Positions 8,600-15,631 of a stretch of 64,000 nucleotides of DNA are shown piece after piece. Position 1 is the first letter of the stretch, and every line of letters begins with the position of its first letter. The notes beneath the pieces were generated by a model. It made no database searches, was not told the origin of the DNA, and saw nothing but the letters and a program-made list of their open reading frames with translations. The stretch is from UBA2387 sp019454665 (GTDB lineage: Bacteria; Armatimonadota; Fimbriimonadia; Fimbriimonadales; Fimbriimonadaceae): positions 186,001 through 250,000 of the forward strand of contig BTVX01000002.1 of the NCBI GenBank assembly GCA_045862995.1. Direction: 5' to 3'. The translations under genes and the position numbers were made by a program.

Positions 8600-8998
8600 T
8601 CAGGGCGCCTTGACGAGCACGGTCGAGGTCTTCATCGAGCCCGTCAGGCCGAGGGTCAGCTTGCCGTCGGCAAACGCGAACGTGTACGGCACCACGTTGC
8701 CTGCGGGGTCTTTGATGAGGAAGCGGTCGCCGTTGACGGCCCACGAGCCGGACGACTCGGTGTCCATCGCTCCACCTGGAGTGAAGATCTTGGCCTTCAG
8801 GTTGTAGGCGCCGTCTTCTTTGAGCGTGTAGGTGGACTTGCCGTCCTCACTGGTCCACGTGCCGACGAATCGCTCGTCGGGCTTTCCCTCAAAGACGACC
8901 TTGGGGGAGTCGTCCACGACTTCTTCCACCTGGGAGCCACACCCAAAGAGGGCGGCCAAGACGAGTGCGATCGGCAGGAGACGAAGGAAGGCTTTCAT
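8600..8998 (-). CDS. Small lipoprotein, copy A
   Basis: A 132-residue lipoprotein. Residues 1-20 form a signal peptide with lipobox LFGC (Cys20). The mature part is a compact beta-rich domain with FVGTWTSEDGKSTYTLKEDG and an SWAVNGDRFLI strand, the layout of small lipocalin-like stability domains (G-x-W start). Function is unknown. It is identical to the copy at 9605-10003, both being inside the tandem duplication. It lies 51 nt upstream of intact obg. A strong GC hairpin (9011-9035) lies just ahead of its start. Confidence 0.82.
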   Translation of the reverse strand: MKAFLRLLPIALVLAALFGCGSQVEEVVDDSPKVVFEGKPDERFVGTWTSEDGKSTYTLKEDGAYNLKAKIFTPGGAMDTESSGSWAVNGDRFLIKDPAGNVVPYTFAFADGKLTLGLTGSMKTSTVLVKAP

Positions 8999-9010
8999 AC
9001 GGGAGGGTGG

Positions 9011-9035
9011 TTCCGGGCCCGCGCGGGGCCCGGAA
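9011..9035 (-). terminator. GC-rich hairpin before lipoprotein copy A
   Basis: The 10-bp arms TTCCGGGCCC and GGGCCCGGAA enclose a 5-nt loop. It sits between the small lipoprotein stop (9046) and the next start (8998). No U-run follows, so it may act as a mRNA stabiliser or partial terminator. An identical hairpin is at 10016-10040. Confidence 0.5.
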
Positions 9036-9045
9036 CGGGTCGAGA

Positions 9046-9199
9046 TCAGCGGCCCTGGTTTCGCGCGCGCTTCATCGCTTCAGCTTGCGCGTCCATCTGC
9101 TGCTTCATGGCTTGCGATTGACCCATTGCGGCCGCCGCCCCTCGCTTGGCTTCGGGCGGCATGTCCGCAGGCAGTTCGTCAACGCTCTTAGGCGCCGCT
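9046..9199 (-). pseudogene. 3' fragment of the small lipoprotein gene (duplication remnant)
   Basis: This holds the last 50 or so codons of the 89-residue lipoprotein gene that is intact at 10051-10320. It encodes KSVDELPADMPPEAKRG through to the stop but has no promoter, signal peptide or start. The frame is cut at the duplication junction (9200-9207), where obg sequence is fused instead. It is almost certainly not translated. Confidence 0.85.
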
Positions 9200-9553
9200 G
9201 CCGCGGCAGACCACGGCTCGCAACCCAGGCGCGCTCAGATCGGCCAGGAGGTCGCCGGTCTCGTCGTCGAACACCTGCGTGCCCACGGGCACCCTGAGTT
9301 CGAGGTCTTCGCCGTCGCGTCCGTTCTTGTTCGAAACCGCTTTCACCCCGTCCTCTGCTTTGAACACGCGGATGTAGTTGAAATCAATCAACGTGCGCTT
9401 GTGGGGGTCGGCGACCAAGATCACGTCGCCGCCGCGCCCGCCGTCGGCGCCGTTGGGGCCGCCTCGGGGAACGTGTTTTTCGCGATGGAAGCTTGCCGCG
9501 CCGTCGCCACCCTTACCGGATTCGACTTCGATCACGACTTCGTCGAGGAACAT
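9188..9553 (-). pseudogene. obg: Truncated obg copy (N-terminal fragment)
   Basis: This is identical to the first 118 or so codons of obg, then crosses the duplication junction and stops after the out-of-family tail SGA, giving 121 residues. Only the glycine-rich Obg fold would be made; the GTPase and OCT domains are missing. It keeps the native start region, so it could be translated as a free Obg fold, although a non-functional fragment is the simpler reading. The C-terminus overlaps the lipoprotein 3' fragment. Confidence 0.88.
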
Positions 9554-9604
9554 GGGGTCGGCGGTAGGGTACCCGCCCAAGCCTGGCTGGACCCGGGCGC
9601 AGGT

Positions 9605-10003
9605 TCAGGGCGCCTTGACGAGCACGGTCGAGGTCTTCATCGAGCCCGTCAGGCCGAGGGTCAGCTTGCCGTCGGCAAACGCGAACGTGTACGGCACCAC
9701 GTTGCCTGCGGGGTCTTTGATGAGGAAGCGGTCGCCGTTGACGGCCCACGAGCCGGACGACTCGGTGTCCATCGCTCCACCTGGAGTGAAGATCTTGGCC
9801 TTCAGGTTGTAGGCGCCGTCTTCTTTGAGCGTGTAGGTGGACTTGCCGTCCTCACTGGTCCACGTGCCGACGAATCGCTCGTCGGGCTTTCCCTCAAAGA
9901 CGACCTTGGGGGAGTCGTCCACGACTTCTTCCACCTGGGAGCCACACCCAAAGAGGGCGGCCAAGACGAGTGCGATCGGCAGGAGACGAAGGAAGGCTTT
10001 CAT
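9605..10003 (-). CDS. Small lipoprotein, copy B
   Basis: Identical 132-residue lipoprotein to the one at 8600-8998, with the same LFGC lipobox. This copy follows the intact 89-residue lipoprotein gene and its hairpin (10016-10040), so it sits in the ancestral upstream context. It is followed by the truncated obg. If the duplication is real the cell carries two identical copies, and expression may be doubled. Confidence 0.8.
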   Translation of the reverse strand: MKAFLRLLPIALVLAALFGCGSQVEEVVDDSPKVVFEGKPDERFVGTWTSEDGKSTYTLKEDGAYNLKAKIFTPGGAMDTESSGSWAVNGDRFLIKDPAGNVVPYTFAFADGKLTLGLTGSMKTSTVLVKAP

Positions 10004-10015
10004 ACGGGAGGGTGG

Positions 10016-10040
10016 TTCCGGGCCCGCGCGGGGCCCGGAA
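10016..10040 (-). terminator. GC-rich hairpin before lipoprotein copy B
   Basis: Same 10-bp stem and 5-nt loop as at 9011-9035. It lies 11 nt past the stop of the 89-residue lipoprotein gene on the transcribed strand, with no U-run. Confidence 0.5.
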
Positions 10041-10050
10041 CGGGTCGAGA

Positions 10051-10320
10051 TCAGCGGCCCTGGTTTCGCGCGCGCTTCATCGCTTCAGCTTGCGCGTCCA
10101 TCTGCTGCTTCATGGCTTGCGATTGACCCATTGCGGCCGCCGCCCCTCGCTTGGCTTCGGGCGGCATGTCCGCAGGCAGTTCGTCAACGCTCTTAGGCGC
10201 CGCTGCCGCGGCGGCCTCGGCGCGCGCGACATCGCCGCTATCCGACGATCCGCGACAGCCGAAGCCGCCCACGAGGGCCAGAGCGACCAGTGCGGGGATT
10301 ACCGAGCGAATGCCGCGCAT
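10051..10320 (-). CDS. Small lipoprotein with helical tail, 89 aa
   Basis: A short lipoprotein with signal peptide 1-21 and lipobox GFGC (Cys22). The mature chain is low-complexity and helical: Ala-rich (AEAAAAAAPKS), then a Gln/Met/Ala/Lys-rich helix (QAMKQQMDAQAEAMKRA). I do not recognise a family. The ATG at 10320 gives the signal peptide and overlaps the end of the prepilin-like gene by 22 nt. Its 3' half is also present as a fragment at 9046-9199. A surface-anchored helical peptide next to a pilin-like protein may be an accessory, but that is a guess. Confidence 0.7.
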   Translation of the reverse strand: MRGIRSVIPALVALALVGGFGCRGSSDSGDVARAEAAAAAAPKSVDELPADMPPEAKRGAAAAMGQSQAMKQQMDAQAEAMKRARNQGR

Positions 10321-11174
10321 GGTTGTCCTGGATCGAAGAGCCATTCCCAGTTGTCGCCGTAGTCGGTGGTGTAGCCCTTGACGTACACGTACTTGCACCA
10401 GTTGAGCGCGCCCTTCTTGATGAAGCGGGCGTGGCCGTCGGCGTACGCGTTGTTCATGCCGCCGTTGTAGCGGTATCGGGGCATGCTCCAGTTGGGAGAG
10501 ACGTTGCTGTCCGCATCCCACTGTTCGCCGGAGGTCGGGCCGGTGAAGACCGGGGGCCATTGGGCGCCGCCGAACCACCACCAAGAGGCTTCCATGAAGT
10601 CGCCCGAGGCGTTCCAGTCGGGGTTGATGCCCACGGTGGCCGTGGCGATGATCTGAGCGGGAGCGTCGAGAGCCGTTTGCGGGATCGAAGGCATGACGGG
10701 GTTGCCGTTCGGAATGCCGTCGTCGCTGGAATCGCACCACCATGCGGAGGCGGATGCGTTCCAGTAGCAGAAGCCCGGCATCAGAATGCGGTTGCTGTTG
10801 TAGACGCCGCGGGCGCCCGTCTTGGCAGGGGTGTCCCAAACGCCGCCTTCGGCGAGTTGGATGGCGCGGGTGCCGTCGTCATAGGTGCGCGTGCCGCTCT
10901 TGATGTAGGGGTGCACGGCTTCGCGCCACGTGAACGGCGTGTTCCAGCCCCAGACGGCGGCGTTCGGCCGCTTGTAGACTTGGCGCGGATAGTAGTCGTC
11001 GTAGTCGCCGCTGTACAGCAGGATGGCCGTCGAGTGGTTCTTGACGTTGGAAAGGTCTGTGGTCTTCTTCGCGGCTTCCTTCGCCTGCGCGTAGACCGGG
11101 AAGAGCATCGCCGCGAGAATCGCGATGATGGCGATCACGACGAGGAGTTCGATCAAGGTGAATGCTCGCTTCAT
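10299..11174 (-). CDS. Prepilin-like protein with xDG C-terminal motif
   Basis: A 291-residue type IV pilin/pseudopilin-like protein. The leader MKRAFTLIELLVV has the prepilin peptidase site just before Phe and the conserved Glu at +5, followed by a long hydrophobic helix (IAIIAILAAMLFPV) and QAKEAAKKT. The C-terminal half is beta-rich and carries NAYADGHARFIKKG, the H/ADG-type motif seen in the large pilin-like families of Planctomycetes and Armatimonadota. The start at 11174 gives the classic leader; an upstream ATG at 11195 would add seven residues. A TATAAT box at 11253-11258 may drive it. It may form part of a pilus or secretion pseudopilus, or be a secreted matrix protein. Confidence 0.88.
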   Translation of the reverse strand: MKRAFTLIELLVVIAIIAILAAMLFPVYAQAKEAAKKTTDLSNVKNHSTAILLYSGDYDDYYPRQVYKRPNAAVWGWNTPFTWREAVHPYIKSGTRTYDDGTRAIQLAEGGVWDTPAKTGARGVYNSNRILMPGFCYWNASASAWWCDSSDDGIPNGNPVMPSIPQTALDAPAQIIATATVGINPDWNASGDFMEASWWWFGGAQWPPVFTGPTSGEQWDADSNVSPNWSMPRYRYNGGMNNAYADGHARFIKKGALNWCKYVYVKGYTTDYGDNWEWLFDPGQPCAAFAR

Positions 11175-11252
11175 GTTCTTGCTAGGATCCTCCATTGGAT
11201 GAGATGGACGCCGACAGAGGCGCCCTGCGAAATCCCGGATCTGTCAACACCC

Positions 11253-11258
11253 ATTATA
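11253..11258 (-). promoter_or_regulatory. -10 box of the prepilin-like gene
   Basis: A perfect TATAAT on the minus strand lies about 80 nt before the pilin ATG. No good -35 is seen at 16-18 nt. The leader would be about 70 nt, with GGAGG 14 nt before the ATG. Confidence 0.4.
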
Positions 11259-11370
11259 AGAGGCATACGACCGAAATTGGGCACCGAATCGGCGGGTAAT
11301 GCGGCAGATTTAGGGCTAAATCATTGATATTCTGTATATCATTTCGGTGCAACAGGGCATGGCGGGGGCG

Positions 11371-11376
11371 TAAGCT
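11371..11376 (+). promoter_or_regulatory. -10 box of the GNAT gene (leaderless type)
   Basis: TAAGCT ends 6 nt before the GTG at 11383, with no Shine-Dalgarno sequence between them. Confidence 0.4.
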
Positions 11377-11382
11377 CCGTCA

Positions 11383-11883
11383 GTGACCGTTCGACCCGCC
11401 GAGCCTCGCGATGCCCCATGGGTTCTGGACGTCCTGACGGCGAGTTGGGGCGGCCCCCTCGTCGAGCGCCTCGGCGTGCTGGTGGACGCGCGCGATGCGG
11501 CTGCGTTCGTCGCCGAGGCGGATGAGGTGCCCCTCGGCCTGGGTACTTGCCTCGTTCGTCCCAACGAGGTGGAGATCCTGACCCTGGACAGTCGGTCCGA
11601 GGGACGAGGCGTGGGATCGTTGCTGCTGGAGCGCGTGGCGTCCTGGGCGGCCGAGCTGGGCGTGCGGCGCGTCATGCTGCTGACGACGAACGACAACCTC
11701 GACGCGCTGCGGTTCTATCAACGGCGGGGCTTTCGGCTCGCGGCCGTCCACCGCGACAGCATGATCGAGGCTCGCAAGATCAAGCCGACCATTCCCGAGA
11801 TCGGGCGTCACGGCATCCCGTTGACCGACGAACTCGAACTGGAGCTCGCGCTGCCTTCTCGGCGTCGGGAGAACGCGGGTTGA
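11383..11883 (+). CDS. GNAT family N-acetyltransferase
   Basis: A 166-residue acetyltransferase of the GNAT fold, which transfers acetyl from acetyl-CoA to an amine. The acetyl-CoA-binding segment is SEGRGVGSLLLERVASWA (pattern RGxG), preceded by the strand VEILTLDS and followed by the C-terminal ALRFYQRRGFRLA typical of the family. The substrate cannot be read from the sequence. It starts with GTG just after a TAAGCT box and stands alone between the divergent pilin gene and the Ig-like protein gene. Confidence 0.85.
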   Translation: MTVRPAEPRDAPWVLDVLTASWGGPLVERLGVLVDARDAAAFVAEADEVPLGLGTCLVRPNEVEILTLDSRSEGRGVGSLLLERVASWAAELGVRRVMLLTTNDNLDALRFYQRRGFRLAAVHRDSMIEARKIKPTIPEIGRHGIPLTDELELELALPSRRRENAG

Positions 11884-12017
11884 ATCGAACCGGGGCGCCG
11901 CGCCGTCTTTGCATCGGATGAGCGTGCCATCCAACGTCCCGAATGATGCATAATGACAAAGAGTTCACCTGGACTGGTTGTACGAACGTGCGTCAAGCAG
12001 TCATCCTCTGAGGCGAA

Positions 12018-12998
12018 ATGAGAAAGTTGCTCCTAATCTGTGCCGCGAGCCTGGGGACGCTGGCGGCCGCCTTTGGCCAGACCTTCAACGTCACCTCCCC
12101 GACCGAGGGTGCTTTCTTGGGCCAGTCCAACCAAGTCAAGTTCACGATCCGCGGCGCCGAGCAGGAAGTCCGCGTTCGCGTGCGGGCGACGGGGCCGGCC
12201 GGAACGACCGAGATCGAGCAGCGGTTCTCGCCGAACGTGGACGGCGAAATAGACAACCAGTCCATCACGCTCAACTTCAGCGAATCGTCCCCCGAGGGCG
12301 ACTATGTGATCGAAGTCAGCGCGACCGAGCCTGGCAAGACCTACCCGGTCATCACGAGAAACGTGATCGTGGACGTTGTCAAGCCGAAGTTTCTTACCTA
12401 CAGCCCGCTCCCGAACGCGTTCGTCAGCGGCATCGTCCCGATTCGGGTGCAGCTTGACGAGCCCAACGTTCAGGAGTGGCGCGTCCAGATCAACAATCAG
12501 GACATCCCCAACAACACGGGCGTCTCGCAGCAATTCATCGTGAACTGGAACACGGCCGGCATCCTCAACGACGGCAATCAAACGATCACGATCAAGGTCA
12601 AAGACAAGGCTGAAAACGAGGCCTCGCAGACGATTTCGGTCACGTTGGACCGCGTGCCGCCGGTCATTTCGATCCAGTACCCGCGATCGAACAGCGACAT
12701 CATCCCGAACACGGACTTCCCCGTGGTCGTGGACATCACGGACGGCTCGCAAGGCTCCGTGGACGTCACCGGCATTGACGTGGTGATCCAGAACATGAGC
12801 GGCCAGTTCCTGGCTCGCGTGACGCGCACCTCGTTCCGGACCATCGGGAGCACGGTGCGCTGGTCGGGCACCGTGCGCATGCGCCGCATCTCGTTGCCCG
12901 CCACGTTCAAATTGGTGGTGACCGCCGTGGATCGCGCCGGCAACTCCGGGGCGCCGCAAGAGGTGGTTCTTTCGACCGGCCGAGGAAGGGGCCGCTGA
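12018..12998 (+). CDS. Secreted Ig-like repeat protein
   Basis: A 326-residue protein with signal peptide 1-20 and then about three consecutive Ig-like beta-sandwich units (about 23-120, 122-215, 216-326). Repeated openings such as TSPTEGAFLGQSN, YSPLPNAFVSGIVPIRV and QYPRSNSDIIPNTDFPVVV mark the units. KDKAENEASQTISVTLDR and TAVDRAGNSG are typical ends of bacterial Ig-like modules. It probably resides in the periplasm or on the surface. It is 25 nt upstream of a PorV-like outer membrane protein and forms a cassette with that gene and the pseudo-caspase gene. Confidence 0.75.
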   Translation: MRKLLLICAASLGTLAAAFGQTFNVTSPTEGAFLGQSNQVKFTIRGAEQEVRVRVRATGPAGTTEIEQRFSPNVDGEIDNQSITLNFSESSPEGDYVIEVSATEPGKTYPVITRNVIVDVVKPKFLTYSPLPNAFVSGIVPIRVQLDEPNVQEWRVQINNQDIPNNTGVSQQFIVNWNTAGILNDGNQTITIKVKDKAENEASQTISVTLDRVPPVISIQYPRSNSDIIPNTDFPVVVDITDGSQGSVDVTGIDVVIQNMSGQFLARVTRTSFRTIGSTVRWSGTVRMRRISLPATFKLVVTAVDRAGNSGAPQEVVLSTGRGRGR

Positions 12999-13023
12999 TT
13001 CCGATAGACTCGAAGGATTCGCT

Positions 13024-14178
13024 ATGACGAACGCAAGGATGCTCCGCTCGCTCGCTCTCGCCGCCGCAGCCGTTCCGGTCGCGGCGTTCTCTCAAGTGCC
13101 CGACCTGCTCACCGCGCTGGACGCCGGGGGACGCGGGATGGGGATGGGAGGCGGCGTCAACCAGACGGCTTCGGACACGCTCTCCGGCTACTACAACCCC
13201 GCCGGCTTGGCCTACCTCGATTCGGCCCGGATGGGACTCACGTTCCGCAACCTGCCCCGCAGCACGACGAACATCAGCGGCAACTTCGACAATCCAGTGA
13301 TGTCCACCGAAGGCACGCGCGGCGCGAACACGATCAGCCACCTCGGCTACGCCATGCCGTGGGGCAAGGCCAGGGACAACGGGAATCGCCCGGTCGTCGC
13401 CTTCACCTACACCCTGGGCGGTTACGTTTTCGACACTCAGAAGGGCACGAACCTGCAGAACGGCGCGCTCATCGTCCGGAACTACGAAAAGGAGTTGCGG
13501 CTCCGCACGGACTACTTCACCCTCGCGTACGCCCAGGCGAACAGCAACATGACGTTCAATTGGGGGATCGGTCTGAACTACGTTCGGCAGGGTGTGACCA
13601 AGAACGTCAAAGGCGTGTTGGTGGACAGCACCAACAACGTGGTCGGCAACCTTGGGTCCGAAACCTCGGAAACGGGCAGCGGCGTCGGAGCGACCGTGGG
13701 TTTCCAGTGGACGCCGAAAGGCAACGTGACGTACGGCCTGTCGTACCGCACCGAGATTGACCTGAACGGGAATCCCGTGACCAAGACGATTTACGACAAG
13801 ATTCCCGCCAAGCTCAACGCGGGCGTGACCATCCGCCGCGACGGATTGCGAGGGGGGCGAGACTTCCTCCTCCTCGGCGCGAACCTGCAACACACGTTCA
13901 AGGGCAAGGATGGCTCCGATTTCGACCGTGGCTCTCAGACCGCGGTCGGACTGGGCATCGAGTACAACATGTTCCGCCGCAACGCCCGAATCCCCGTCCG
14001 GATGGGGTATGCCTTCGTGGGCCGCAGTTCGGACGACTTCTTGAACCGAAACGGGTTCACCATGGGTGTCGGCTATCAACCCGACGGCAGCAACTACACG
14101 CTCGACCTCAACATGGCGTTCCCCGAGCGGGGCGGGTTCGATTTGGGCCTGAGCCTCTCGTACAGGCTTGGCAAGTGA
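13024..14178 (+). CDS. Outer membrane beta-barrel protein, PorV/FadL (UPF0164) type
   Basis: A 384-residue barrel protein. A signal peptide (about 1-23) precedes AGGRGMGMGGGVNQTASDTL and SGYYNPAGLAYL. This glycine-rich N-terminus followed by NPAGL is the hallmark of the OmpP1/FadL/PorV superfamily. The rest is amphipathic beta strands alternating with turns, ending in LGLSLSYRLGK. Family members move hydrophobic compounds, or in Bacteroidota (PorV, PorQ) help type IX cargo at the surface. GAAGGA lies close to the start. It is flanked by an Ig-like secreted protein and a caspase-fold protein, a neighbourhood reminiscent of PorV with its cysteine-peptidase partner; that parallel is inference. 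Confidence 0.82.
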   Translation: MTNARMLRSLALAAAAVPVAAFSQVPDLLTALDAGGRGMGMGGGVNQTASDTLSGYYNPAGLAYLDSARMGLTFRNLPRSTTNISGNFDNPVMSTEGTRGANTISHLGYAMPWGKARDNGNRPVVAFTYTLGGYVFDTQKGTNLQNGALIVRNYEKELRLRTDYFTLAYAQANSNMTFNWGIGLNYVRQGVTKNVKGVLVDSTNNVVGNLGSETSETGSGVGATVGFQWTPKGNVTYGLSYRTEIDLNGNPVTKTIYDKIPAKLNAGVTIRRDGLRGGRDFLLLGANLQHTFKGKDGSDFDRGSQTAVGLGIEYNMFRRNARIPVRMGYAFVGRSSDDFLNRNGFTMGVGYQPDGSNYTLDLNMAFPERGGFDLGLSLSYRLGK

Positions 14179-14197
14179 CAGGAGACGACAGGATCAT

Positions 14198-15535
14198 ATG
14201 AAGCGATCATGGATGACCGTGGGTTTGTCGGCGATTCTCGCCGCGAGCGCGTTCGCGCAGTCTTGGAGCGAAGCCTACGAGCGCGCTCTCGAAGCCGCCC
14301 GTCTGCAACAGTGGGCCAACGCCCGCCAGAGCTTCAAGGAAGCCGCAGCCTTGCGGTCGGACGACCAATCGCGCCCGACCCGTTTGCCAGGCTCCATCAC
14401 TGAAGCCCGCGACTGGCGGAACGGCGCACCCTATTCGCCGAACTTCCTGGGAGCGTACTCGGCCTTCCGCGTCGGCCTGCAATCCTCCTCGAAAGAAGAG
14501 CGGGAGACCATGTATCGCAGCGCCGCCGGCGAACTCGAGGCGCTGCTCGCCAAGGGCCAGACCAGTCGCGAGTCCTTCTACTTCCTCGGACTGCTGTACG
14601 ACAAGCTCGACATGCGGGCGCAACGCGAGGCCCTCTACGAGCGCTACACCAAAGAGTCCGAGAAGCTGAATTGGCGCGTGGACACCGAGGTCCTGGCCCC
14701 CGAGGAACTCGCCGTGATCCAAGAAGCCACCCGACCCGCGCCAGCGGTCCCCAGCCCGGACAAACCGATGGTGGATGTCCGCCCGGGAGTGAAGCCGGTC
14801 GCTCAGGCCGGAACGGCCCCCGTGTTGGGACGTGTGCCGGTCGCCTATGACAAGTACGCGCTGATCGTGGGCAACTCGCGTTCGAACCTTTCCGACGGTA
14901 CGGTGCCGTTCGCGGCCACCGATGCCGAAGCGTTGCGGGACGCTTTGGTGACCCATGGCGGCTATGCCGACAGCCAGGTGTTCATCCTCACGGACTGCAC
15001 GGCGGCCCAGTTGACGGCCAAAGTCAAGGAGATCGCCGACCTGATTCCAAACGAGGCGCCGGTCTTCTTCTATTTCACCGGCGCCGGGGTCAACCTGGAC
15101 GGCAAAGACTATCTCGCCGGCGTGGACGCGGCCGCTTCCGGGATGACCGGGCTGGTCCGCAAGTCGGATGTGTACGAGGCGTTTTTGGCCAAGGGCGCGA
15201 GCCTGTTCGCGTTCTACCAGGTCAACCGCGTGTTGAAGGATGGCCGCGCTTTCGGCTCGGAAATCCCAACGGTCGGCTCGATCGCCCAAGCTCAGGCGAC
15301 GGTCCCCGGTGGGCGGGTCAACGGCTACGTCCGCAACGGCAAGACGATCGGCCTCTATACGGACGCCATGGTCAACACGCTGGCCAAGTTCCGCTCCAAC
15401 CGAGTCCCGGTGATGGAGTTCGGGTGGCAGGTGTTCTACCAATTGCGCTCGGGCGGACGGGGGGTCGGCGGCGGCAGCACCCAGGTGCCGACGCTGCCCG
15501 TTTTGACGAATATCGCATCGAATGGCCCTTTTTGA
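14198..15535 (+). CDS. Caspase-fold protein lacking the catalytic His and Cys (pseudo-caspase)
   Basis: A 445-residue exported protein (signal peptide 1-20). Residues about 22-160 are helical with TPR-like spacing. A Pro-rich linker leads to a caspase/metacaspase-like domain from about 215: KYALIVGNS, then FAATDAEALRDALVTHGGY, then VFFYFTGAG. In active peptidase C14 proteins this last block reads FYFSGHG; here Ala296 replaces the catalytic His. The following cysteine block is LFAFYQVNR, with no Cys. The fold is therefore probably kept as a binding module. The ATG at 14198 has AGGA ahead of it and is 20 nt after the barrel gene, so the two are likely co-transcribed. Confidence 0.78.
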   Translation: MKRSWMTVGLSAILAASAFAQSWSEAYERALEAARLQQWANARQSFKEAAALRSDDQSRPTRLPGSITEARDWRNGAPYSPNFLGAYSAFRVGLQSSSKEERETMYRSAAGELEALLAKGQTSRESFYFLGLLYDKLDMRAQREALYERYTKESEKLNWRVDTEVLAPEELAVIQEATRPAPAVPSPDKPMVDVRPGVKPVAQAGTAPVLGRVPVAYDKYALIVGNSRSNLSDGTVPFAATDAEALRDALVTHGGYADSQVFILTDCTAAQLTAKVKEIADLIPNEAPVFFYFTGAGVNLDGKDYLAGVDAAASGMTGLVRKSDVYEAFLAKGASLFAFYQVNRVLKDGRAFGSEIPTVGSIAQAQATVPGGRVNGYVRNGKTIGLYTDAMVNTLAKFRSNRVPVMEFGWQVFYQLRSGGRGVGGGSTQVPTLPVLTNIASNGPF

Positions 15536-15631
15536 TGCGATCGCCTCGTTGAGAGGCTAAAATACAGCTGAATTGAGTGGTGCGTGGCGTCCACCCTGAC
15601 AGGGCGTCATCCAATCACCAGTGGGAACCCA

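Larger units (their letters stand above)
8195..9207. repeat. Tandem duplication, unit 1 (period 1005 bp)
   Basis: This stretch is repeated exactly at 9200-10212 in direct orientation, offset by 1005 bp. It holds the 5' third of obg, a whole small lipoprotein gene and the 3' part of another small lipoprotein gene. The same 8-bp palindrome GCCGCGGC sits at the left edge (8195-8202), at the junction (9200-9207) and at the right edge (10205-10212). Beyond these the sequences differ (8194 C versus 9199 T; 9208 A versus 10213 G). I see no mismatch between the copies. Confidence 0.97.
9200..10212. repeat. Tandem duplication, unit 2
   Basis: Second copy of the 1005-bp direct tandem repeat, bounded by the palindrome GCCGCGGC on both sides. 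The ancestral order (small lipoprotein, lipoprotein, obg) is recovered by removing either unit, and an intact copy of every gene survives. Confidence 0.97.

Noticed and set aside
7313..9121. 602-codon plus-strand frame opposite obg and the lipoprotein
   Set aside because: Obg is unmistakable on the minus strand; the plus frame also repeats with the duplication and shows no domain.
11242..11247. TTGACA on the minus strand upstream of the pilin gene as a -35 box
   Set aside because: No -10-like sequence lies 16-18 nt downstream (GGCGCC is found), and it lies after the better TATAAT box.
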